From Limnohabitans sp. (GTDB taxonomy: Bacteria > Pseudomonadota > Gammaproteobacteria > Burkholderiales > Burkholderiaceae_C), in assembly GCA_023260735.1 (NCBI GenBank), contig JALQUL010000371.1, positions 1 through 13,619 on the forward strand: a DNA stretch of 13,619 bases, given 5' to 3'. The notes under the pieces are model-generated. The model did not search any database and had not been told where the DNA came from. It worked only from the letters and a program-made list of their open reading frames with translations. This document shows positions 7,091 to 12,680 of the stretch, in pieces; position 1 is the first letter of the stretch; each line of letters starts with the position of its first letter. The translations under genes and the position numbers were made by a program.

Positions 7091-8014
7091 ATGGCCGCCC
7101 TACCTACCTTTAGGCAACTTCAATATTTAATTGCCCTGTCAGATACTTTGCACTTTACCAAGGCTGCAGAAGCATGTTTTGTGAGCCAATCGACCCTTAG
7201 TGCAGGCTTAAAAGAGCTAGAAACTTTAATGGGTGTGGTATTGGTAGAGCGCGATAAACAAAATGTAGCGCTTACAGTGGTAGGCAAAGAAGTGGTGAAT
7301 AGATCAAAATTATTAATGGAACAAGCCAAAGATATGATGCAATGGGCTGATTTGTCTAGTAAACCTATGCATGGAACACTAAGGATGGGGGTAATCCCCA
7401 CCATCGCACCCTTTGTATTACCCGAAATAATGCCCATATTAAGGGCTCAATACCCCCATTTAAAACTGGCACTTAAAGAAGACACCAGCGCAGATTTACT
7501 CAATCAATTGCATGCCCACGAATTAGATTTTGTTTTATTTGCTTTGCCCTATGAAGCAAAAAATTTAAAAATAATAGAGTTATTTGATGATCAATTGTGG
7601 TGGATTGCTTCTAAAAATTTAGCAGGCTTTCAAGAGCAATTACCAAGCAATATAGTGGGTAAAGAGCAACAATTATTAGTATTAGAAGAGGGCCATTGTT
7701 TAAGGCAACACAGCCTTGCAGCTTGCCATGCTAAGCAACAAACCCATCAAGAAATTGAAGCCAGTAGCCTATTAACTTTGGTGCAAATGGTCGAGTCCGA
7801 AATGGGTTGGGCATTTATTCCAGAAATGGCCGTTAAAAGTGGTTTACTTAATAACACCAGCCTTATTGCACAACCGGTTGACAAAACAAAGAGTAAAAAT
7901 AACAATGGTCCATCTACAAAACGGACCATTGCTTTAGCTACCCGAGCAAGCAGTGCAAAACTTCAGGAGTTTGAAGAGTTAGGGAAACTCATTCAACACC
8001 ATTATAGGTTTTAA
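7091..8014 (+). CDS. oxyR: LysR-type hydrogen peroxide sensor OxyR
   Basis: A 307-residue LysR regulator. The N-terminal winged helix is clear ([20 protein letters not shown], then [14 protein letters not shown]). The sensing loop [12 protein letters not shown] places C203 and C212 nine residues apart, exactly as the C199-C208 pair of E. coli OxyR, which form a disulphide on oxidation; the flanking EEGHCLR is also conserved. AAGGA lies 6-7 nt before the ATG. It is divergent from the rubrerythrin operon, a likely target, and convergent with trpA, its TAA overlapping the trpA stop by 4 nt. Oddity: residues about 264-276 ([13 protein letters not shown]) form an Asn/Lys-rich insertion of about nine residues before RTIALATR, relative to E. 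coli OxyR as I remember it. The same bases form the probable trpBA terminator on the other strand. Confidence 0.93.
   Translation: MAALPTFRQLQYLIALSDTLHFTKAAEACFVSQSTLSAGLKELETLMGVVLVERDKQNVALTVVGKEVVNRSKLLMEQAKDMMQWADLSSKPMHGTLRMGVIPTIAPFVLPEIMPILRAQYPHLKLALKEDTSADLLNQLHAHELDFVLFALPYEAKNLKIIELFDDQLWWIASKNLAGFQEQLPSNIVGKEQQLLVLEEGHCLRQHSLAACHAKQQTHQEIEASSLLTLVQMVESEMGWAFIPEMAVKSGLLNNTSLIAQPVDKTKSKNNNGPSTKRTIALATRASSAKLQEFEELGKLIQHHYRF
7894..7931 (-). terminator. Probable trpBA terminator embedded in the oxyR coding region
   Basis: CAATGGTCC at 7903-7911 is the perfect 9-bp complement of GGACCATTG at 7923-7931, with an 11-nt loop. Read on the minus strand the stem is followed by TTATTTTTA (plus positions 7894-7902), the U-rich tail of an intrinsic terminator. 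It lies 79 nt downstream of the trpA stop, in the correct orientation, and corresponds to oxyR codons 271-281. On the plus strand there is no T tail, so it should not stop oxyR transcription. Confidence 0.72.
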
Positions 8015-8820
8015 GCATCTAGGGCAGTGCGCACAGAAGCAATAAACTCTTTAGCAACTGCCACTACATTGTCGCGGCTTTCGTTTTCGATTAACTGAAT
8101 GAGTCGGCTACCAATTACTACTGCATCAGCTACTGCACCCACCGCTCTAGCACTAGCGCCATCACGAATACCAAAACCCACGCCTACTGGAATATGCACG
8201 TGTTTTCTAATTTTAGGTAACATGGCGCTTACTGCATCGGTGTCTAAAGTGCCAGCACCCGTCACTCCTTTTAGTGAAACATAATACACATAACCACTGG
8301 CAATTTTGGCTACTTGAGCCATACGTTCATCGGTACTGGTAGGGGCCAACAAAAAGATTAAATCCATATGGTTAGCTTTGAGCGTAGTAGCAAACTCGAC
8401 ACATTCTTCGGGTGGGTAATCCACAATTAACACGCCATCTACACCAGCGGCTGCACTGTCTTTCACAAAGGCATCTTTGCCATGGCTTTGGTCGTAACGT
8501 TCTACCGGGTTGGCATAACCCATTAAAACGACAGGAGTAGTGTTATCTTTTAAGCGAAACTCTTTCACCATGGCAATAACTTGAGCCATACCTACACCCA
8601 TAGCCAAGGCTTTTTCACCGGCTTTTTGAATGACGGGGCCGTCGGCCATGGGATCAGAAAAAGGTACGCCTAATTCAATTACGTTAGCACCAGCTTCTAC
8701 CATGCCATGCATGATTTCAGCACTCATATCCACAAACGGAAAACCCGCTGTCACATAAGGAATTAAAGCTTTACGATTTTGTTCGGCAAGGGTTTTAAAA
8801 GTAGTTGCAATACGGCTCAT
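8011..8820 (-). CDS. trpA: Tryptophan synthase alpha chain
   Basis: A 269-residue TIM-barrel subunit that cleaves indole-3-glycerol phosphate to indole and glyceraldehyde 3-phosphate and channels indole to TrpB. The catalytic pair sits at the standard numbers: E49 in [12 protein letters not shown] and D60 in PMADGP. Also seen are YPPEE, the loop SLKGVTGAG, and the phosphate-binding VGFGIRDGA and VIGSRL. The ATG at 8820 overlaps the trpB stop by one base (TAATG), with AAAGGAGG six nt upstream, so translation is coupled to trpB. An upstream in-frame ATG at 8865 lies inside trpB and is not used. Its stop shares four bases (TTAA) with the oxyR stop on the other strand. Confidence 0.97.
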   Translation of the reverse strand: MSRIATTFKTLAEQNRKALIPYVTAGFPFVDMSAEIMHGMVEAGANVIELGVPFSDPMADGPVIQKAGEKALAMGVGMAQVIAMVKEFRLKDNTTPVVLMGYANPVERYDQSHGKDAFVKDSAAAGVDGVLIVDYPPEECVEFATTLKANHMDLIFLLAPTSTDERMAQVAKIASGYVYYVSLKGVTGAGTLDTDAVSAMLPKIRKHVHIPVGVGFGIRDGASARAVGAVADAVVIGSRLIQLIENESRDNVVAVAKEFIASVRTALDA

Positions 8821-10067
8821 TACAGGCCTCCTTTCACAGATTGTCCACGGCAGCTTGGACGGCAATAAAAATCAGCGCCGCTTAAGTCGGCTACTGTACC
8901 AATGTCTTTATCGCCACGGCCCGATAAATTCACTAAAATATTTTGATCTGGGCGCATAGTTTTAGCTAGTTTCATGGCATAAGCCACTGCATGGCTAGAT
9001 TCAAGGGCAGGAATAATGCCTTCGGTGCGGCATAAATAGTGGAAGGCTTCTAGGGCTTCTTTATCGGTAACGCCTACATATTCGGCGCGACCGGTGTCTT
9101 TTAACCAAGCATGTTCCGGACCCACACCAGGATAGTCAAGGCCAGCACTTACCGAGTGAGTTTCAGTAATTTGGCCATTGGCATCTTGCAAAATATAAGT
9201 GCGGTTACCGTGTAAAACGCCAGGGCTGCCTTTTTGTAACGACGCAGAATGACGCTCTGTATCGAGACCTTCACCAGCAGCTTCTACACCAATTAAACGG
9301 GTATTTTGATGATCAATATAAGGGTAAAAAATACCCATGGCATTACTGCCACCACCCACACAAGCTACTACTGCATCGGGTTGTTTGCCACCAGTGTGAT
9401 GGGGCATTTGAGTTAAACACTCTTGACCAATAATGCTCTGGAAGTCGCGTACCATCATTGGGTAAGGGTGTGGGCCAGCTACCGTACCAATAATATAAAA
9501 AGTGTTTTCAACGTTGGTTACCCAGTCACGCATGGCTTCGTTTAAGGCATCTTTTAAAGTTTTACTACCCGACTCAACCGGTACTACTTTAGCACCCAAT
9601 AAATGCATACGGTACACATTAGGACTTTGACGTTTTACGTCTTCGCTACCCATGTACACTACACACTCTAAACCATAGCGGGCACAAATAGTAGCAGTGG
9701 CAACACCATGCTGACCTGCTCCTGTCTCTGCAATCACGCGTGGTTTACCCATACGTTTTGCCAACATGGCTTGACCAATCACATTATTGATTTTGTGGGC
9801 ACCAGTATGATTTAAATCTTCGCGTTTTAAATAGATTTGCGCACCACCTTGTTCTTGGCTCATCCGAGCAGCATGATAAATAGGTGATGGCCGACCTACA
9901 AAATGAGCTAATTCATATTTGAATTCAGCAATAAATTCTGGGTCATTTTGGTATTTGGCATAGGCATCTTTTAACTCACTAATGGCATGGGTTAAAGTTT
10001 CGCTAATAAAACTACCACCATATTGACCAAAGTGGCCTGATGCGTCGGGTTGTTGATATTGACTCAT
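8820..10067 (-). CDS. trpB: Tryptophan synthase beta chain
   Basis: A 415-residue PLP enzyme that condenses indole with L-serine to tryptophan. PLP-binding Lys92 is in [11 protein letters not shown], the catalytic Glu114 in ETGAGQHG, the phosphate loop is VGGGSNAMG, and the serine-side residues are in SGRGDKD. Length is slightly above the usual 395-400, because after [15 protein letters not shown] there is a tail of about 17 residues with two cysteines (C402, C406) and a Lys/Gly end. First gene of trpBA; trpF, which often precedes trpB in Proteobacteria, is not present in the 437 nt upstream. The 30 nt before the start are almost all A/T and lack a recognisable Shine-Dalgarno, which is unusual for this window. 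Expression likely depends on the upstream leader described separately. Confidence 0.97.
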   Translation of the reverse strand: MSQYQQPDASGHFGQYGGSFISETLTHAISELKDAYAKYQNDPEFIAEFKYELAHFVGRPSPIYHAARMSQEQGGAQIYLKREDLNHTGAHKINNVIGQAMLAKRMGKPRVIAETGAGQHGVATATICARYGLECVVYMGSEDVKRQSPNVYRMHLLGAKVVPVESGSKTLKDALNEAMRDWVTNVENTFYIIGTVAGPHPYPMMVRDFQSIIGQECLTQMPHHTGGKQPDAVVACVGGGSNAMGIFYPYIDHQNTRLIGVEAAGEGLDTERHSASLQKGSPGVLHGNRTYILQDANGQITETHSVSAGLDYPGVGPEHAWLKDTGRAEYVGVTDKEALEAFHYLCRTEGIIPALESSHAVAYAMKLAKTMRPDQNILVNLSGRGDKDIGTVADLSGADFYCRPSCRGQSVKGGL

Positions 10068-10195
10068 AATAAATAAAATAAAAAGAATAAAGGAAATTTC
10101 GAAAAAAATCGAAGATTTTAAAAAACAGGAGTGGGATTTGGCTAGGTTGAGGGTGACAACAAGTGTTGAAACATTGGCTTTAGACGATTCTAATG

Positions 10196-10213
10196 AAAGT
10201 GCTGTTGCACTTT
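10196..10213. other. Short perfect hairpin upstream of trpB
   Basis: AAAGTGC at 10196-10202 pairs perfectly with GCACTTT at 10207-10213 around a TGTT loop. It lies about 130 nt upstream of trpB. Neither strand has a T tract directly after the stem, so I do not call it a terminator. In the trpB leader RNA it would form a stable tetraloop hairpin downstream of the short frame with two Trp codons. Confidence 0.5.
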
Positions 10214-10239
10214 AAAATGAAATCTTAAAAGCGGGCGAG

Positions 10240-10347
10240 CAAGTGCATGCCTAGCTAAATAGGTCAGCTTCGATCGTCTTTACAAATCTGCGTCCACCAG
10301 ACAAAGCGGGCAGAGAGTTGGCGTTTAGAGCAGGCTGTAATCACTTG
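10240..10347. ncRNA. Candidate structured RNA or palindromic element (unassigned)
   Basis: A series of nested complementary segments: CAAGTG (10240-10245) with CACTTG (10342-10347); GCCT (10249-10252) with AGGC (10332-10335); CTAAAT (10255-10260) with GTTTAG (10323-10328, one G-U); and inside, GCTT (10267-10270) with AAGC (10304-10307) and GTCT (10276-10279) with AGAC (10299-10302). The pairs are short, so chance nesting is possible. Their coincidence with the GC-rich island in an otherwise AT-rich gap makes the element worth naming. No known RNA family is recognised and the transcribed strand is not determined. Confidence 0.3.
10264..10344 (-). CDS. Possible 26-codon leader frame with tandem Trp codons upstream of trpBA
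   Basis: On the minus strand a GTG at 10344 opens a frame of 26 codons ending in TGA at 10264. The predicted end is RFVWWTQICKDDRS, with TGG TGG encoded by 10299-10294. Adjacent Trp codons in a short frame ahead of trp genes are the hallmark of attenuator leader peptides such as E. coli TrpL. Against this: no Shine-Dalgarno precedes the GTG, the frame is longer than usual, and no stem with a T tail lies between it and trpB. It may equally be an accidental frame inside the structured island. Confidence 0.25.
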   Translation of the reverse strand: MITACSKRQLSARFVWWTQICKDDRS

Positions 10348-10504
10348 ATAAATGCGTTAAAGCAGGAAAGGGAAATAATCAAAAAGTGAATTTTAAAATA
10401 CAATATTCAAAAAACACTGCAATTGCTGAAAATTTTAGCACGACAAAAGCCAGATTGTGCAATAGCCAAATTAAACTTCCATCATCCTTTAAGATTGAAT
10501 AAAA

Positions 10505-11248
10505 ATGGAATTACAAGAAATACTTTATTGTCAGGGTTTTGGGACCCGTAGAGTCTGTGCTGGTTTAGTACAACAAGGTTGGGTAACGGTTTATGAAAAC
10601 GGCCAAACCACAGGCGAAAAATGCTTAGATGCATTTCAGGAGTTTAAAACAGAAGGCTTAGAGTTGGATGTCCAGGGTAAACGTTGGCCTTTTCATGCCA
10701 AAGCCTACATCATGCTCAATAAACCTATGAATGTGGAGTGTTCACAAAAACCATCGGTGTACCCAAGCATTTATAGTTTATTACCACCACCCTTAAGGCA
10801 ACGTCCACAAAAAGGCGCAGTAGATGGTGTGCAAGCAGTAGGCCGTCTTGATCAAGACACCACGGGTTTATTATTGCTCAGTGATGACGGTAAATTTATT
10901 CACAAAATGAGTTCACCCAAAACACATCTACCCAAGGTGTATCATGCAACTGTTAAGCACCCTCTTGATCAAAAACAAATTGATAAATTGTTAAGTGGAG
11001 TAGTGTTAGATGATGATCCCAAACCTGTGAAGGCATCATCTTGTCAAATTTTATCTCCTAATTTGTTGGAATTGGTTTTAACCGAGGGTAAATATCATCA
11101 GGTCAAACGTATGGTAGCTGCAGTTAGCAACCGTGTAGAAGGTTTGCATAGAGCCAAAATTGGTGGCCTTGAGTTACCTGTTGATCTAGCCCCAGGTCAA
11201 TGGCGTTGGCTAAGTCCTGCCGACTTTAATCTCTTAATGCAAAAGTAA
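10505..11248 (+). CDS. rsuA: RsuA-family 16S rRNA pseudouridine synthase
   Basis: A 247-residue stand-alone pseudouridine synthase; RsuA isomerises U516 in 16S rRNA. The N-terminal 60 residues are an S4-like RNA-binding domain, rather diverged (CQGFGTRRVCAGLVQQGWVTV). The catalytic domain starts at YIMLNKP (69-74); catalytic Asp116 lies in VGRLDQDTTGLLLLSDDG. The RsuA/RluB/E/F signature EGKYHQVKRMVAAV is at 194-207 and GLHRAKIG at 213-220. Among these relatives, the spacing and the end DLAPGQWRWLSPADF fit RsuA best, although RluE-like specificity cannot be excluded. ATG 10505 follows an AT-rich stretch with no clear Shine-Dalgarno. It is divergent from trpBA, and the EI24 gene begins 51 nt after its stop, so the two may be co-transcribed. 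Confidence 0.88.
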   Translation: MELQEILYCQGFGTRRVCAGLVQQGWVTVYENGQTTGEKCLDAFQEFKTEGLELDVQGKRWPFHAKAYIMLNKPMNVECSQKPSVYPSIYSLLPPPLRQRPQKGAVDGVQAVGRLDQDTTGLLLLSDDGKFIHKMSSPKTHLPKVYHATVKHPLDQKQIDKLLSGVVLDDDPKPVKASSCQILSPNLLELVLTEGKYHQVKRMVAAVSNRVEGLHRAKIGGLELPVDLAPGQWRWLSPADFNLLMQK

Positions 11249-11299
11249 ATGAGCTTTTATCAATGAGTTTTGTACTCATCAATCTATTTTGGAAACTCA

Positions 11300-12205
11300 A
11301 TGAAATTAATGCTTAGTTCATTTTGGCGTGCAGCAGCTTATTGTGCGCACCCAAAAATCATTTTGTTATCGCTTATTCCTATTGCTATTTTGGCATTAGG
11401 GTTTGTCGCATTGGGTATTTGGGCATGGGATCCGGCCCAAGCATGGGTGGGTGCATTTTTAGATTCCTGGTCTTTAGCGCAAAACCTATGGACTTGGTTG
11501 GAGTCGGTGGGTTTGGCTAAAGTGAAAGTGTTTTTAGTACCTATTTTGGTGATTTTATTAGCTACACCAGTTATTATTTTGGCTTGTTTAATGGGAGTAG
11601 CTATTTTTATTACTCCTGCTATTTTGCAAATCATAGGTAAAAGTAGATTCAAAGATTTGGCAATTAAAAACAATACGAGTTGGGTACAGTCGGCCTTTTA
11701 TTCGTTCGGCGTGGCCTGTATTGCTATTTTGTTATTGTTAATATCATTGCCTTTTTGGCTATTTCCGCCAGTTGCTATGTTGGTTCCGCCTTTAATTTGG
11801 GGTTGGCTGACCTATAAAGTCATGACTTTTGACGCATTGTCTTTGCATGCCACTCAAGAAGAAAGAAAACGACTGGTTAAAACCCATCGTGGTCCACTTT
11901 TAGTAATCGGTATTTTGGCGGGTTATCTAAGCGCTGCACCTAGCATGGTTTGGTTTTCAAGTGCCATTTTTGCAACTGTATTTGTATTCTTGATTCCGCT
12001 GGCCATATGGTTATATACCTTGGTGTTTGCCTTTACTTCTTTATGGTTTGCGTTTTATTGTCTAACCGCGCTCGAAGAGATGCGAAACCAAGAAAATGCA
12101 CCAAAAACTGCCACTAATCAAGATGGAAGCACTATTATTGTGCAGGCTAAAACTATTGAAAACCCTACTCAAGAGCCACAAGCTTTAATCAAAACCGAGC
12201 TTTAA
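11300..12205 (+). CDS. EI24-domain integral membrane protein
   Basis: A 301-residue inner-membrane protein of the EI24 (DUF540-like, CysZ-related) family. Hydrophobic stretches lie at about 19-43, 75-111 (one long or two), 131-172 (two) and 198-258 (two), so about six membrane segments. The cytosolic motif TYKVMTFDALSLHATQEERKRL (171-192) is typical of the bacterial EI24 group. The last 40 residues are a polar Thr/Asn/Gln-rich tail. The ATG at 11300 is chosen over the TTG at 11270 because GGAAA lies 4 nt upstream and the SFWRAAAYCAHPKI opening is family-like. CysZ is a sulphate transporter, but the betaproteobacterial EI24 proteins are functionally uncharacterised and nothing here indicates a substrate. 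Likely second gene after rsuA; a probable terminator follows at 12313-12353. Confidence 0.82.
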   Translation: MKLMLSSFWRAAAYCAHPKIILLSLIPIAILALGFVALGIWAWDPAQAWVGAFLDSWSLAQNLWTWLESVGLAKVKVFLVPILVILLATPVIILACLMGVAIFITPAILQIIGKSRFKDLAIKNNTSWVQSAFYSFGVACIAILLLLISLPFWLFPPVAMLVPPLIWGWLTYKVMTFDALSLHATQEERKRLVKTHRGPLLVIGILAGYLSAAPSMVWFSSAIFATVFVFLIPLAIWLYTLVFAFTSLWFAFYCLTALEEMRNQENAPKTATNQDGSTIIVQAKTIENPTQEPQALIKTEL

Positions 12206-12272
12206 ATTATTGAGACCTGTTGGTAAGCATCAAACGACTCACTAATTGAAAGGTGAAAGGCTTCACAATAAA

Positions 12273-12289
12273 TGCACTAATTATGTGCA
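12273..12289. promoter_or_regulatory. NtrC-like binding site 1 upstream of glnA
   Basis: TGCAC-N7-GTGCA, a 17-bp perfect-armed dyad that matches the NtrC consensus (TGCACC-N5-GGTGCA) in arm sequence and spacing. It is the best such site in the gap. Its centre is about 360 bp upstream of the transcription start predicted from the sigma-54 promoter. Confidence 0.65.
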
Positions 12290-12302
12290 ATATTGTTGAT
12301 TA

Positions 12303-12319
12303 AGCACTATTGCTGTGCG
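12303..12319. promoter_or_regulatory. NtrC-like binding site 2 upstream of glnA
   Basis: The core GCAC-N7-GTGC repeats the spacing of site 1, with one arm base less at each end. Its centre is 30 bp from that of site 1, close to three helical turns, so two dimers would sit on the same face, as at the paired NtrC sites of E. coli glnA (about 32 bp apart). Its right arm overlaps the stem of the EI24 terminator. Confidence 0.55.
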
Positions 12320-12353
12320 CATACACAGTTGCTTTTGTTTTTTTGTTTTTTTT
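12313..12353 (+). terminator. Probable terminator after the EI24 gene
   Basis: CTGTG (12313-12317) pairs with CACAG (12324-12328) around a 6-nt loop, followed by TTGCTTTTG and two further T runs of 7 and 8 up to 12353. The stem is short (5 bp) but the T tract is long. It lies about 110 nt downstream of the EI24 stop. A weaker stem (GTGAA-N4-TTCAC, 12253-12266) lies before it without a T tail. Confidence 0.55.
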
Positions 12354-12430
12354 CTAAAAAACAGCCTGTTATTAGGCAAGCAAGATTAATTTCAGGTGAC
12401 AATAGGGGGTTGAGTTAAAACTTGTTAATG

Positions 12431-12500
12431 AATGGCTTTTGCTTTCAAAAATCGCAAAATTAAGCCGTTCAAAAAGCAAAAATGGTATGTCCATTTTTTT
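12431..12500 (+). other. Two tandem hairpins between the NtrC-like sites and the glnA promoter
   Basis: First hairpin: AATGGCTT (12431-12438) with AAGCCGTT (12462-12469, one G-U), continued inward by TTGC/GCAA, with a 4-nt bulge and an 11-nt loop. Second: AAAAATGG (12478-12485) with CCATTTTT (12491-12498), a 5-nt loop and continuing T's, which looks like a weak intrinsic terminator. They could be the 3' end of a small transcript, a second barrier to read-through into glnA, or chance AT-rich pairing. I see no protein-coding frame here. Confidence 0.35.
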
Positions 12501-12614
12501 AAAGCGCGCAGCATTCTTTTTTACAGCATCGGTAGAACGGTATGTATTGGTTTTGCTAGTGTTTTTCTAAGTTTTTAGCTAAAAATAAATGGTTTATTAA
12601 ACTATTTATTTTTT

Positions 12615-12630
12615 TGGCACAAAACCTGCT
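12615..12630 (+). promoter_or_regulatory. Sigma-54 (RpoN) -24/-12 promoter of glnA
   Basis: TGGCAC (12615-12620), five bases, then CTGCT (12626-12630). GG at 12616-12617 and GC at 12628-12629 are separated by exactly 10 nt, as required, and only the first base of the -12 element (C for T) departs from the TGGCACR-N4-TTGCW consensus. The predicted start is near 12640, giving a 40-nt leader before the glnA ATG. Together with the two NtrC-like dyads upstream this indicates induction under nitrogen limitation. Confidence 0.82.
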
Positions 12631-12680
12631 TAGTATTAAGCATTAATTTTTTTATTTAACCACCTCCCAAGGAGCACTAA

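Larger units (their letters stand above)
10068..10504. other. 437-nt divergent gap between trpB and rsuA
   Basis: No confident gene. The outer parts are very AT-rich (A tracts near 10070-10130 and 10375-10400). The middle, 10231-10340, is about 53% GC by direct count (58 of 110), and it is foldable. On the plus strand one frame (codons at 10090, 10093 and so on) reads protein-like from about 10090 to the TGA at 10387, broken by TAA at 10213 and TAG at 10252. A GTG at 10386 could start a 38-codon frame ending at 10502 with AGGAAAGG upstream, but I recognise nothing in it. Both trpBA and rsuA promoters must lie here; none is clear enough to name. Possible contents are a trp leader, a small RNA, or the remains of a gene or mobile repeat. 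Confidence 0.5.

Noticed and set aside
10231..10347. tRNA, tmRNA or integron attC site in the trpB-rsuA gap
   Set aside because: No cloverleaf, no CCA end or tag frame, and no matching RYYYAAC/GTTRRRY core pair could be found.
11263..11279. ATGAGT-N5-ACTCAT stem between rsuA and the EI24 gene as a terminator
   Set aside because: Only 6 bp with no T tail; more likely chance within a 51-nt operon gap.
12520..12546. Sigma-70 promoter TTTACA-N15-TATGTA for glnA
   Set aside because: The 15-nt spacing is poor and the sigma-54 match downstream is far stronger; a secondary promoter cannot be excluded.
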